DNA of 47,450 nucleotides from Pseudomonas sp. TH31 (GCF_016650815.1 NZ_JAEKEZ010000017.1:1-47450), one strand, 5' to 3'; positions 1-9,008 are shown, numbered from the stretch's first letter. A program made the numbers and translations. The notes: a model not told the origin generated them from the letters alone.

Positions 1-46
1 ACGGCCGGCCGAATCGCTTTACCTGCTCGATGCGGCGCAGTTTTGA
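1..46 (+). CDS. 3' end of an unidentified upstream gene (partial)
   Basis: An open frame enters from the left edge and stops at TGA 44-46. It encodes the tail RPAESLYLLDAAQF. The codon choice is GC-rich like the neighbouring genes. The stop lies about 50 bases upstream of the acyl-CoA ligase start, so the two may share a transcript. The fragment is too short to assign to a family. Confidence 0.35.
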   Translation, partial: RPAESLYLLDAAQF

Positions 47-96
47 CCCGGCGAACCGGAGATGATCTCCAAACAACAGATTCAGGAAACCCCGTG

Positions 97-1740
97 GTGA
101 CAACAAAAATTATCCCGCCCGCAGAGGGCGCGTACACCTACCCGCTGTTGATCAAAAACCTGCTGCTTTCGGGCGCGCGCTACGCACCCGAGCAGGAAAT
201 CGTCTATGCCGACAAGCTGCGCTACAGCTACCGAACGCTGAACGAGCGCATCAAGCAATTGGCCAATGCGCTGACCCGCGCAGGCGTCAAAGCCGGGGAT
301 ACGGTGGCGCTGCTGGATTGGGACAGCCATCGCTATCTGGAGTGCTTCTTTGCCGTGCCGATGATTGGCGCGGTGCTGCACACGGTCAATATCCGTCTCT
401 CCCGGGAGCAGGTTCTCTACACCATGAACCACGCCGAGGATGACCTGGTGTTGGTACACGATGATTTCCTGCCCTTGATCGAGCCGATTCATGATCAGCT
501 GACGACCGTCAAAGGCTACATCCAACTCAGTGATGTCGACGCGGTACCGAGCCGGTTGCCTGTGGTGGGTGAATATGAAAGCCTGTTGGCGCAAGCTGAC
601 TGTCACTTCGACTTCCCGGACTTCAATGAGAACTCGGTGGCGACCATTTTCTACACCACTGGCACCACCGGGAATCCCAAGGGCGTTTACTTCACGCACC
701 GTCAGTTGGTGCTGCATACGTTGAATGCCGTGGGCACCCTGGGCGTGTACCAGGGCATGCCGTTGTTACGCTCGGACGATGTGTATATGCCCATCACGCC
801 GATGTTTCATGTGCATGCCTGGGGCGTGCCTTATGTCGCGACATTGATGGGCATCAAGCAGGTCTACCCGGGGCGGTATGAACCCAATAGCCTGGTCAGG
901 TTGTACCGTGAAGAGAAGGTCAGCTTTTCCCATTGCGTGCCCACGATTCTGCAGATGATCCTGGGGTGCGACGAAGCGGCCCGGACTGACTTCAACGGCT
1001 GGAAGATGCTCTTGGGTGGCAGTTCATTGACGCAGGGTATTGCTGCCCAGGCGACGGCACGGGGTATCCGCGTCCATAGCGGGTATGGGATGTCCGAAAC
1101 CTGTCCGTTGCTTTGTGCGACGTACCTGAGTGAGGCCGAGCTTGAACTGCCGGCGCAGGAGCAGGTGGCCGCGCGGATCAAGACCGGGATCGCGGTGCCG
1201 ATGGTGGATCTGAAAATCATTGATGCCAACGGCAACGACGCGCCTCACGATGGTGAGGCGGTGGGTGAGGTCGTGGTCCGTGCGCCCTGGCTTACCCAGG
1301 GTTACCTGAAAGAGCCGGAGCAGGGGGCGCAACTATGGGAACACGGTTGGATGCATACCGGTGACATTGCTTCTATCGACGCCCGGGGTGTGGTGGAGAT
1401 CAAGGATCGGATCAAGGACGTCATCAAGACGGGAGGGGAGTGGATCAGCTCGCTGGAACTGGAAAGCCTGATCAGCGAGCACCCGGCGGTCAGTTCCGTT
1501 GCAGTCGTGGGCATTCCTGATCCGCAGTGGGGGGAGCGGCCCATGGCGCTGGTGGTTTGCGAGCCTGGAAAGAGCGTCGATAAACAGATGCTGGAAGCCC
1601 ACCTGCAACAGTTTGTGGAGCTTGGCCGTATTAACAAATGGGCGATCCCCAAACAGTTCAAATTCGTCGCCGAGATCCCCAAAACCAGTGTCGGCAAGAT
1701 CAACAAGAAGCTGATCCGGGAAAACGAACTGTCCCGGTAA
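97..1740 (+). CDS. fatty acyl-CoA ligase (AMP-forming, FadD-like)
   Basis: This is an ANL-superfamily adenylating enzyme of about 547 residues. It activates a fatty acid with ATP to an acyl-adenylate and transfers it to CoA in the cytoplasm. Seen: the P-loop TTGTTGNPKG near residue 187, GYGMSET near 329 (adenylate binding), HTGD near 420 (ribose binding), the hinge region KDVIKTGGEWIS, and the C-terminal PKTSVGKINKK with the catalytic Lys near 532. The frame is open from TTG 43, but I prefer GTG 97 (or GTG 94). An AGGAA ribosome site sits 8 bases ahead of GTG 97, and the encoded start MTTKIIPPAEGAYTYP is what I recall for Pseudomonas homologues. A strong terminator follows, so DUF1329 downstream is probably transcribed separately. 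The chain length of the substrate cannot be read from sequence; medium to long chain is my inference. Confidence 0.93.
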   Translation: MTTKIIPPAEGAYTYPLLIKNLLLSGARYAPEQEIVYADKLRYSYRTLNERIKQLANALTRAGVKAGDTVALLDWDSHRYLECFFAVPMIGAVLHTVNIRLSREQVLYTMNHAEDDLVLVHDDFLPLIEPIHDQLTTVKGYIQLSDVDAVPSRLPVVGEYESLLAQADCHFDFPDFNENSVATIFYTTGTTGNPKGVYFTHRQLVLHTLNAVGTLGVYQGMPLLRSDDVYMPITPMFHVHAWGVPYVATLMGIKQVYPGRYEPNSLVRLYREEKVSFSHCVPTILQMILGCDEAARTDFNGWKMLLGGSSLTQGIAAQATARGIRVHSGYGMSETCPLLCATYLSEAELELPAQEQVAARIKTGIAVPMVDLKIIDANGNDAPHDGEAVGEVVVRAPWLTQGYLKEPEQGAQLWEHGWMHTGDIASIDARGVVEIKDRIKDVIKTGGEWISSLELESLISEHPAVSSVAVVGIPDPQWGERPMALVVCEPGKSVDKQMLEAHLQQFVELGRINKWAIPKQFKFVAEIPKTSVGKINKKLIRENELSR

Positions 1741-1767
1741 GCGTTCCGAATCGAGTGTTTGTTCCAG

Positions 1768-2106
1768 TCAAAAGGCCCCGCTGTCCGAGCGGGGCCTTTT
1801 TCGTTTGTTGCGGGTGGTAGTGGGATCGATCAGACGAATGGTGACGTCGTCCTGATGATTGCGCTCGCCTCCGGAACCCGCGAAGCGAAGCAGGCCTAGG
1901 GCAAGGCGGCATGGTCGGGGGAGGGCTATGCCGACTCGGATGGATTCAGGATTGTCATCAATAGCAAAGTGGCTGTCGTCAAATGAAAAGCGCACCCGGT
2001 GGGGGCTCTTTAATGTCAGCCCTGTAAAGACTTCTGGCGAATGAGCCAGTCGAGTCATCGAGCTGCGGCTTGAAACCGGCACGCCCGACTGCTCCGCCTG
2101 ATTCAC
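1768..2106 (-). other. unassigned open frame of 112 codons between terminator and DUF1329 gene
   Basis: Between the terminator and the DUF1329 gene (about 340 bases) the only long frame is on the minus strand. It runs through the terminator before stopping, which argues that the true end of any original gene is lost. The middle part (LTLKSPHRVRFSFDD, IRVGIALPRPCRLALGLLRFAG) looks more protein-like than random, so a decayed gene remnant is possible. I do not recognise a family. It may equally be non-coding. Confidence 0.25.
1770..1801 (+). terminator. Rho-independent terminator after the acyl-CoA ligase
   Basis: AAAAGGCCCCGCT and AGCGGGGCCTTTTT form a GC-rich hairpin with an 8-bp or longer stem (AAGGCCCCGC/GCGGGGCCTT) and a T tail, 30 bases after the ligase stop. 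The A tract on the 5' side means it could also work on the opposite strand. Confidence 0.9.
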
Positions 2107-2141
2107 GAGTTGCTTAGTTCACTAAGCAGGAGAATAACAAA

Positions 2142-3464
2142 ATGAAATTCGTGAAAAGTCTGCTGGCTGCTTCGCTCATCATGGCCCTGGCCATTGATGC
2201 CCAGGCGTCCGTGTCGAGCCAGGAAGCCGCCAAGCTGGGCACCAGCCTGACCCTGGTGGGGGCTGAAAAGGCCGGTAATGCCGATGGTTCCATTCCGGTT
2301 TATAACGGTGGTCTGACCACCGCCCCGGCCAGCTTCAAGATGGGCGATAGCATGCGCCCGGATCCCTATGCCGACGAAAAACCGCTGCTGGTGATCAATG
2401 GCAAGAACGTCGACCAGTACAAGGGCATGCTCACTGCCACCACGACGGAGTTGGCCAAGCGTTTTCCCAGCTACCGCATCGACGTGTATCCGACCCACCG
2501 CACGGCAGCACTGCCGCAGGCGGTGCTGAACAACAGCCGCAAGAATGCCACCGCCGCCAAATCCCTCAAGGGCGGGTTGGCCATCGACAATGCACTGCCC
2601 GGGGTGCCGTTCCCGATCCCGCAATCGGGCGCCGAGGCGATGTGGAACTTCCTGCTGCGCTATCAGGGCGTCAACATCAATTCCAAGTACGACTCCTGGA
2701 GCGTCGACTCGGCAGGTGTGCCGAGTCTGGCTGTCACCGGCGAGGCGTTCATCTCCTTCCCGATTTACGAAAACCTGTCGAAGCCCATCAACAACTCCGA
2801 CATCTACTATCAGATGAAGCTGTCCTACACCGGCCCTGCGCGCCGGGCCGGCGAGTCGATCATGCTTAAAGACGCCGCCAACCCGGTGCAGCAGCCAGGC
2901 CGCGCCTGGCAGTACCTGCCGGGCCAGCGCCGCGTCAAACAGATATCGATCCTGGCCTACGACACGCCTAACCCCGGTACCGCCCATGCACTGGAACTTT
3001 ACGACTGGACGCTGGTGGGCAAGCAAGAAATGATCGTGCCCTACAACACCTACAAGCTGACCTACGTCCGGGATCCCAACTCGCTGACCACCCCCAACCA
3101 CCTCGCACCCGACTTCGTGCGCTGGGAAAAACACCGCGTCTGGGTCGTGGAGGGCAACCTCAAGGCCGGCGCAAAGCACATCTACCAGAGGCGCCGCTTC
3201 TATCTGGATGAAGACAGCTGGGCCGCTCTGGCCTCCGACCAGTACGACGCGAGCGGTCAGCTTTACCGTGGCTCCTTCGCTTTCCTCAGCCAGAGCTATG
3301 ACCAGCAAGTCCCGGATGCCACCCCGTTCATGACTTACGATCTGGCGCGCGGCTCTTACAACATCAATGGGGTGGTCGGTCCTCACGGCGGTATCAAGTA
3401 CATCGCACCGCTATCAACGGCGCAGTGGTCGCCGGAGTCCATGGCAGGTGCCGGCATTCGCTAA
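2142..3464 (+). CDS. DUF1329 domain secreted protein
   Basis: This 440-residue protein has a clear Sec signal peptide (MKFVKSLLAASLIMALAIDAQA, cleavage after AQA at about 22). The rest matches the DUF1329 family, whose members are envelope proteins often encoded beside DUF1302 proteins and fatty acid or sterol catabolism genes. An AGGAG ribosome site lies about 10 bases before the ATG. Typical family segments are seen, such as PNPGTAHALELYDWTLVGK and RRRFYLDEDSWAALASDQYD. The fold is expected to be LolA-like and to bind lipid (family knowledge). The acyl-CoA ligase immediately upstream is consistent with handling a lipid substrate at the envelope, which is inference. No DUF1302 partner is present here. 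Length is normal for the family. Confidence 0.88.
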   Translation: MKFVKSLLAASLIMALAIDAQASVSSQEAAKLGTSLTLVGAEKAGNADGSIPVYNGGLTTAPASFKMGDSMRPDPYADEKPLLVINGKNVDQYKGMLTATTTELAKRFPSYRIDVYPTHRTAALPQAVLNNSRKNATAAKSLKGGLAIDNALPGVPFPIPQSGAEAMWNFLLRYQGVNINSKYDSWSVDSAGVPSLAVTGEAFISFPIYENLSKPINNSDIYYQMKLSYTGPARRAGESIMLKDAANPVQQPGRAWQYLPGQRRVKQISILAYDTPNPGTAHALELYDWTLVGKQEMIVPYNTYKLTYVRDPNSLTTPNHLAPDFVRWEKHRVWVVEGNLKAGAKHIYQRRRFYLDEDSWAALASDQYDASGQLYRGSFAFLSQSYDQQVPDATPFMTYDLARGSYNINGVVGPHGGIKYIAPLSTAQWSPESMAGAGIR

Positions 3465-3709
3465 GCACAGGGCGGTACAACTGCGCCCCTGGAGAGGCTG
3501 GGAACGCGATTTTCGTTCAGTCATCAAATGACAACTCACTGACGTTCAATGAAAAGCAGCTGCCTTGCGCTTGACAATACTGACGGCTCGTCAAGGTCGA
3601 ACAATCAAGCGAAAACCCACTACATTAAACCGGATACCTCTGCGCCCTAACGGGGTGTTTTAGGGGCGACAGATGCATCTCAGTAAAACAATCAGATAGA
3701 GATCGCAGA
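3465..3709. other. intergenic region ahead of the sulfite oxidase genes
   Basis: There are 245 bases without a gene. The second half is AT-richer (TTGACAATACTGACGG near 3572, then TACATTAAAC near 3621) and may carry a promoter, but spacing is not a clear sigma70 match. No convincing terminator hairpin was seen after the DUF1329 gene. Confidence 0.3.
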
Positions 3710-4950
3710 ATGAAATTTAGTTTTATAGATAACTGCAAGCCGAGCCGCCGGCGTGTTCTACGCGATTCCTTTGTCTTGGCTTTCGCGGCCTCTCCACTGG
3801 TAAACCTCGCCAATGCAGCCGACGAAACACCCGAAGAGGTCACCTTTGCTGCTGGCCCGCGGCCGCTGGTGCAATACCCGCAAAAACGACTGTTGACCCT
3901 GGTGAGCACTCGCCCGCCGCACCTTGAGACGCCATTCCCCATCTTCAACGAAGGGCCCATCACGCCGAATGACGCCTTTTTCGTGCGTTACCATCTGGCC
4001 AATATCCCTACCAGCATCGATCCGGACAGTTACCGTCTGACGATCAAGGGCTCGGTCAACACGCCGCTGTCACTTACCCTTGCAGAACTCAAGGCTCTGA
4101 CCGAACCGCTGGAAGTGGTGGCCGTCAATCAGTGTTCGGGTAACAGCCGTGGCTTCTCGATGCCGCGGGTGTTCGGCGCTCAGTTGGGTAATGGTTCAAT
4201 GGGTAATGCCCGCTGGGTGGGGGTACCGCTCAAGGCGGTATTGGAAAAGGCGGGGTGAAAGCCGACGCCAGGCAAGTGACATTCCGAGGGCTCGATAAGC
4301 CAGTGCTGCCGAGCACGCCGGAGTTTATCAAGGCCCTGGATATCAGCCATGCCATGGACGGCGAGCCCATGATTGCCTGGTCCATGAACGGTACCGACCT
4401 GCCATTCCTCAACGGTTACCCGATACGTCTGGTGGTGCCTGGCTATTTCGGCACGTACTGGGTCAAGCACCTGAGTGAGATCGAAGTCGTTGACCACACC
4501 TATGACGGCTTTTTTATGGCTAAAGGCTACCGTGTTCCGGATAACGATTGTTTTTGCATCGCCCCCGGCACCACGGCGGCGAAAACTCAGCCGATTTCCA
4601 AGTTGCCGGTACGCAGCTTCATCACCAGCATCAAGCACGGTGATGTCTTGCCGCTGAAAAAAAACGTGGTGCTCAAGGGCATAGCGTTCGACGGTGGCGC
4701 TGGGATCAACAAGGTGGAAATTTCGATCGACGGCGGCACGAGCTGGCGCGAAGCCCGGCTTGGGCAGGATCTGGGCCACTTCTCTTTCCGTGAGTGGACA
4801 CTGGCGATCACCTTCACCAGCAAGGGCGCTACCCAGTTGATGGTGCGAGCCAGTAACAGTGCAGGCGAGACGCAACCGCTACGAGCCGACTGGAACCCCG
4901 GAGGCTACCGCCGCCACGTCGTAGAAACCAGCCACGTGACTGTCGCCTGA
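3710..4950 (+). CDS. molybdopterin sulfite oxidase (SorA-like), apparent single-base frameshift
   Basis: Two consecutive frames (3710-4258 and 4255-4950) together make one sulfite-oxidase-family protein of about 413 residues. The N-terminus has a twin-arginine signal (SRRRVLRDSFVLAF), as expected for a cofactor-loaded periplasmic enzyme. The molybdenum ligand is Cys142 in VAVNQCSGNSRGF. The second part carries the end of the oxidoreductase domain and the dimerisation (Mo-co_dimer) domain with ISIDGGTSWREA. The reaction would be oxidation of sulfite to sulfate, passing electrons to the cytochrome c encoded next. The break lies in the G run 4252-4255: one more G gives KAGVKADARQ and a continuous protein. 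As written, the first frame stops at TGA 4256-4258 and GTG 4255 could restart. Two coupled half-proteins are unlikely because the cofactor domain would be split. Confidence 0.85.
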
Positions 4951-4960
4951 GGGGGCTCGC

Positions 4961-5598
4961 ATGAAACGTTTGACCACCTTGCTGTGCGCGGCTCAAGTTT
5001 GTTTGGCGACCATGGCTGGCGCAGCGCCACTGTTGATTACGTTGCCGCCTGAAACGGCCGTGTTCAAGCCCAGTGGGCTACCCGGCTACCCATTGGCCCA
5101 GCAGAAATGTTCCACCTGTCATTCTGCCGATTACATCAACTTCCAGCCTCCTGGCATGACCCTCGCGCAGTGGACTGCAGAGGCGAGCAAGATGCAACAC
5201 GTGTATGGCGCTCCGATCAGCGATCAGGATGTGAGCATTATCGGTGCCTATCTGGCGGTGACCTACGGCAGTGCCCAGGCAAGCGATGCCGAGGTGCTGG
5301 CTGCCTCGAGTCCGTCACCGGGCCAGCTCTCGGCGGCGCCTGTAGCAAAAGTCGACGCCATGGCTTTGCTCCAGAACCACGCCTGTCTGTCCTGCCACGC
5401 GATTGATCACAAGGTTGTAGGCCCGGCTTATCACGATGTCGCTACCAAGTATGGGAGTGATCCGCAGGCACTGGCCAAGATAGCGTCCAGCATTCAGCGC
5501 GGCGGTGCCGGAAAATGGGGGAAACCCTTATGCCGCCTTACGCGCAGTTAAGCCCGGAGGATCTGCAAACCCTGGCGACTTTCATACTGCACCAGTAA
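4961..5598 (+). CDS. SorB-like cytochrome c with two CxxCH sites, apparent frameshift near the end
   Basis: This secreted c-type cytochrome starts 10 bases after the sulfite oxidase stop. The Sec signal peptide is MKRLTTLLCAAQVCLATMAGA. Two haem-attachment sites are seen: CSTCH at residue 50 and CLSCH at about 142. It is the probable electron acceptor of the sulfite oxidase, passing electrons to the respiratory chain. As written, the frame runs off after KWG into KPLCRLTRS and stops at 5551. Adding one G to the run 5517-5521 gives KWGETLMPPYAQLSPEDLQ and a normal stop at 5596-5598. That restores the Met expected as axial haem ligand and the typical C-terminal helix. Reconstructed length is 212 residues. 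This is the second one-base G-run loss in this operon. Confidence 0.83.
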
Positions 5599-5704
5599 GC
5601 CCAGTCCTGGCTCGGCCAGAGTGCGAAGTTGTTCAGGGTTCAGGAGGTCTAGATTGGGGGACGAAGTCATGCCGCCGATTTTGTCAGAGGGGGCATTGGG
5701 CGGC

Positions 5705-5898
5705 GACAGACTAATGGGCCAATTGCGCTGGCAAGCTGGTCATGGCAGGACCTAAAACAGGGTGATATCCGACTGATTCGCGCTTATCTGAATGCGGGAA
5801 CGCTGATCAATGGCGTGGTCGAGAAAAGACGCTGCGGGGCGCCGCAAGGCGGCCCGCTGTCGCCGATATTGGCGAACGTTCTGCTGGACGAAGTGGAT
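5705..5898 (+). pseudogene. group II intron reverse transcriptase/maturase fragment
   Basis: Only the middle of an LtrA-type reverse transcriptase survives. DRLMGQL is in one frame (5705 on). After a frameshift comes LIRAYLNAGTLINGV, then GAPQGGPLSPILANVLLDEVD, the fingers/palm block of group II intron RTs. The catalytic YADD box and the maturase and endonuclease domains are missing, so it cannot be active. It abuts another decayed mobile gene, which marks this stretch as an insertion hot spot. No intron RNA domain V hairpin was recognised. Confidence 0.8.
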
Positions 5899-5929
5899 AT
5901 GAACTCACTCAGCGGATCATCCCATGGCA

Positions 5930-6571
5930 CACCAGTCCACGCGTCACTCTGGCAGCAGCAATATCCACCTGTACTACGTACGAGGATACCTTCCAGGGAT
6001 TACCCGTGATGGCGCTCTGCGCGCCCTTCATTTTTGAACCCCTCGAACGACGTTATGAAACCACTCAGTCGGCGCTGAGCGATCACACCTCGGGTGTTCA
6101 CGGTACGCTTCGATCTACGCTTTGCGGATGACGACTACTTCATCGAATCAGGCAACGCTGTCATTCCCGGGTTTGTTGATTCGTTGACCTTCAGAATTCA
6201 ATCCGCACGAGAGCATTCCGGGCGCTTGAATAGCTCTGCACATCAGACAAGGGGGCGATGGTGTCGGGTCAGGGAGGTCGGTCAGTATGGTCGGTCGCAC
6301 TACCATTTTGTCTTGTTGCTAAATCGGGATGCACACCACTTCGTGGGGCGCTTTCAATCAGAGCGCGAAAATCCATACAGCCGTATTCAGGTTGCATGGG
6401 CCAGTGCGCGGAGGATTCCTTTCGAGGATGCCGATGGCTTGGTGCATATCCCTACACCACAGTCCACCTCTCTCAGGAAGATCCAGCGGAGATGGATTTA
6501 GCTACCTCTGCAAGGCAGCTACCAAGGACTACGCTAGTCGATGCCGGGCATTCGGTTGCAGTAGAGGTTGA
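5930..6571 (+). pseudogene. decayed YagK/YfjJ-domain (inovirus Gp2-like) gene
   Basis: Pieces of one protein appear in order across frames. First comes YEDTFQGLPVMALCAPFIFE (about 5975 on). Next, from 6094, come VFTVRFDLRF, VREVGQYGRSHYHFVLLLNRDAHH and ENPYSRIQVAWASA, then EDADGLVHIP. Finally HLSQEDPAEMDL and FSYLCKAATKDY...FGCSRG end at TGA 6569-6571. This order matches the YagK/YfjJ C-terminal domain proteins of Pseudomonas, which are found in prophage and inovirus-like elements and resemble replication-initiation Gp2. At least three frame changes separate the parts, not all at homopolymers, so this is true decay. No phage structural genes are nearby. Confidence 0.72.
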
Positions 6572-6714
6572 ACCAATACAGCAAGGCTTCACGCTCAGGG
6601 ATGTGATGCTTACAGCACTGTGTTACCTAGTACCGGTGAATTGTTGTGAATAAGCAGCAATAGCCAAAAGTCGTAAATAGCGACCAAGGCGAAAGAGAGG
6701 AGGGTCTTGGGACT

Positions 6715-6739
6715 CCGCCCGGCAGCCAAGGCCGGGCGG
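6715..6739 (-). terminator. hairpin downstream of the DUF3313 gene
   Basis: CCGCCCGGC and GCCGGGCGG form a perfect 9-bp GC stem with a 7-base loop, 12 bases after the end of the minus-strand DUF3313 gene. There is no T run on the minus-strand exit side, so it may act as a weak or Rho-assisted terminator. Confidence 0.55.
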
Positions 6740-6750
6740 GGTGTTTGGAG

Positions 6751-7452
6751 TTAGCGGATAAACGCTTGTAAATCGCTGCTTACTGTTTTAATTGCCACTT
6801 TGAAGTCATTGGTGGTAACTGGTTGGCTGGCATTTTTTAGGGTTTCACCGAAGACTTTGCGCACCACTTTGGCCACCGTTTGGCCGTTGCTCGCATCGAT
6901 CAGTTCGGCTTCGATATAAAGCTCGGTGTTTTGGTCGCGGTGGCCGGTGGCAGCAGTCACGCTGCCGACGAGGGCAGCGACTGGGACGATTTCATACCAG
7001 TGCATGCCTTCGTTCGACGCCGTAACGCCTGTGATGGCGGCGCGCATGATCAGCGTGCGCGAACCGGCAGGCGCAGATTGGGCGTTCGATACGATCGAGT
7101 ATTTCTGGCCGAGGACGTTTTTAGTGCTACTGGTCATGTGCGCCTGCAGCTCTTCGAGGGTCTTGAGGTTGACCCTATCGTCAGGCCGAGGTGCCGGGTA
7201 GAGTTCCAATTGCTTGAAAGCGACCGTGTCGTAGGCGTTCGAGTTCCACGAAGGGGCGACCCAACGCATCGCTTTCTGGCCGCTGGTGGTGGTGACTTCT
7301 TGCAGGTTGTGGTTGTCGGGCAAGAAGTCGGAGTACTGTTCTTCCTTGGTGATTTTCGAGGTGCAACCACCTAGCAGCAAGCTACCCAGTGCGACAGCTA
7401 ATAAGAGTTTATAGACTGTGGCAGTTAATAAGAGTTTATGGACCATGTTCAT
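6751..7452 (-). CDS. DUF3313 family lipoprotein
   Basis: This 233-residue envelope protein has a lipobox (LLGGC, Cys at about 30) and so is probably acylated and anchored to the outer membrane. The mature part fits DUF3313: SDFLPDNHNLQEV, the MRWVAPSWN segment, and a C-terminal half with IEAELIDASNGQTVAKVVR. Function in the family is unknown. The signal peptide is odd: the DNA at 7391-7444 is a 27-base tandem duplication, giving HKLLLTATV followed by YKLLLAVAL, so the hydrophobic core is doubled. A later start would remove the first copy, but no other good start is visible. The gene stands alone with its own downstream hairpin. Confidence 0.85.
   Translation of the reverse strand: MNMVHKLLLTATVYKLLLAVALGSLLLGGCTSKITKEEQYSDFLPDNHNLQEVTTTSGQKAMRWVAPSWNSNAYDTVAFKQLELYPAPRPDDRVNLKTLEELQAHMTSSTKNVLGQKYSIVSNAQSAPAGSRTLIMRAAITGVTASNEGMHWYEIVPVAALVGSVTAATGHRDQNTELYIEAELIDASNGQTVAKVVRKVFGETLKNASQPVTTNDFKVAIKTVSSDLQAFIR
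7391..7444 (-). repeat. 27-bp tandem duplication in the lipoprotein signal peptide
   Basis: Two diverged copies of a 27-base unit lie head to tail; both contain TAATAAGAGTTTAT on the plus strand. They encode nine residues each and keep the reading frame. Confidence 0.8.
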
Positions 7453-7617
7453 GTGTTACTCACTTTTGAGTTTGGTTTAGTTGTTACTGGGCATTCTTGG
7501 CTGACCTGTTCGAGGTTTCCTCAGGGGGCGATAGGGAAGCCTTTCAAGTTGTACTCATGCAGCATCCGGATGGGCGAATAGCCATGGTGTGCCGCTGCTG
7601 TGCTGCTGTCCGCCCCA

Positions 7618-7887
7618 TCAATCGGTGCACGATGTATCGTTACTCTGTACCTGGGTTTGCGGCTCGCCATGGGCGATCAGCCAGTTCAGCATGTCGGTCA
7701 CCGACACCCGGTGGCTGCGTTCCACCCATTGCACGCCGTCGTGGCTGTAATGCTCGATATAGCGGCTGAGGATCACTTCACGCTGGTCGTTCGACAGCTG
7801 CAGGCTGGTTTCGCGAAAGTGCAGGACGGCGTTGGCGTGTTTCGCTACCCGTTGCTCCAGTATCAGTGACTGATTGTTAGACGGCAT
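7618..7887 (-). CDS. small hypothetical protein (89 aa)
   Basis: The ATG at 7887 overlaps the last 11 bases of the preceding small gene (7877-8170), so the pair is likely translated together. The protein is hydrophilic, with no signal peptide or membrane segment. It is rich in charged helix-like segments (NDQREVILSRYIEHYSHDG and SVTDMLNWLIAHGEP). I do not recognise a family. The codon usage and the tight overlap support a real gene. It lies just upstream of, and divergent from, the two-component regulator genes. Confidence 0.6.
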   Translation of the reverse strand: MPSNNQSLILEQRVAKHANAVLHFRETSLQLSNDQREVILSRYIEHYSHDGVQWVERSHRVSVTDMLNWLIAHGEPQTQVQSNDTSCTD

Positions 7888-8170
7888 GGGTTGTGGCCTC
7901 TTCACAGTGATGCTGTTGTGGTTTGGCGTCACCTTTCCTGCCTTCCAGCACAAAGTCGGCGCGCTTTCTGACGGTGAGGTAGCGCAGGGTGCTGTAGTAA
8001 TCCGGCAATGGTTTGAGGACGTCGGTGAGCGGCAGTAGCGTGGCGAGCGGCTGGAGCAACCGGATACGCTCAGGGTCAATAGAAGGGTCGCTTGACGGAC
8101 GAGAGCGGGGACTCGCTTGGGCGAAGGCATGGCAAACAGTCTTGACGGAAAAGGAATCTAATGCTGGCAT
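7877..8170 (-). CDS. small hypothetical protein (97 aa)
   Basis: The first gene of a two-gene unit transcribed away from the response regulator. The product starts MPALDSFSVKTVCHAF and contains PERIRLLQPLATLLPL and LPDYYSTLRYLTVRKRADF. There is no signal peptide, membrane segment or known motif. Its stop codon region overlaps the start of the 89-residue gene. Alternative frames through this stretch are less gene-like. Function is unknown. Confidence 0.55.
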   Translation of the reverse strand: MPALDSFSVKTVCHAFAQASPRSRPSSDPSIDPERIRLLQPLATLLPLTDVLKPLPDYYSTLRYLTVRKRADFVLEGRKGDAKPQQHHCEEATTHAV

Positions 8171-8298
8171 TCGGGCCTTGCTTGAAGATGTCTGCTTTTT
8201 TACCGTGCCGACACTTTGTTACCGAGTTGAAATATATGACGGATCGCATCGAATAGTTTTAGATGTGAGTTCTTACAGAACTTAAGTGATGCGCGCCG

Positions 8299-9008
8299 GT
8301 GAGCAGTATTTTGATCGTAGACGACGACCTTGAGGTCCTTGCTCTGCTGAAGAAGTTTTTGTGCAGCACGGCTATTCGGTGGAGGTGGCCACCGATGGTG
8401 CCTCACTGTGGTCGGCCATGGAGCGTCAGGCACCTGATCTGATCATTCTCGACCTGATGCTGCCGGGGGAGAACGGGCTGACGCTGTGCCAGCGCCTGCG
8501 TCAGCAATACCCCACGCCTGTGATCATGCTGACCGCCATGAGTGAGCTGAGTGATCGGGTGGTGGGGCTGGAGATGGGGGCCGACGATTACCTCGGCAAA
8601 CCCTTCGACGCCCGCGAGCTGTTGGCTCGGGTGCGCGCAGTCTTGCGCCGGGCCGGGGAGAGCCGATCATTGACCGGGCAGGTGCTGCGCCCGCTGATCA
8701 AGTTCGCTGACTGGCAGTTGGACCTTACCCGACGAGAGCTACGCTCGCCGGATCAGGTGATGATTCCGTTGTCGGCCGGGGAGTTTGACTTGCTGTTGGT
8801 ATTTGTCGAGCACCCGCAGCGCATTCTTACCCGGGAACTGTTGCTGGACCTGGCGCGAGGTCGTAACCATGAAGCATTCGATCGCAGCATTGACGTTCAG
8901 GTCAGCCGCTTGCGGCGCAAGTTGGAGTTCGACAGCAAGCGTGTGGAGATGATTCGCACTGTGCGCAACGTCGGTTACCTGTTCACCTCCAGTGTGACTC
9001 GTCAGTGA
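8299..9008 (+). CDS. OmpR-family response regulator, apparent frameshift near start
   Basis: This two-component regulator has a receiver domain and a winged-helix DNA-binding domain, 236 residues after repair. GTG 8299 begins MSSILIVDDDLEVLALLKKF with the acidic pocket DDD. One base is missing in the T run 8356-8360; with it the frame continues FVQHGYSVEVATDG into the long frame from 8361. The phosphoacceptor Asp is in IILDLMLPGE and the conserved Lys in LGKPFDAREL. The C-terminal half is an OmpR/PhoB domain (GEFDLLLVFVEHPQ, DVQVSRLRRKLE, IRTVRNVGYLF). Its TGA overlaps the kinase GTG (GTGA), so the two are coupled. Target genes cannot be told from sequence. Confidence 0.88.

Noticed and set aside
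2103..3386. 427-codon frame opposite the DUF1329 gene
   Set aside because: Antisense shadow of a GC-rich gene; the plus strand has the signal peptide, ribosome site and family match.
7888..8130. 5' extension of the 89-residue gene on the minus strand
   Set aside because: The extension (a frame starting at 8130) is a shadow of the 97-residue gene; the overlapping ATG at 7887 gives the better gene.
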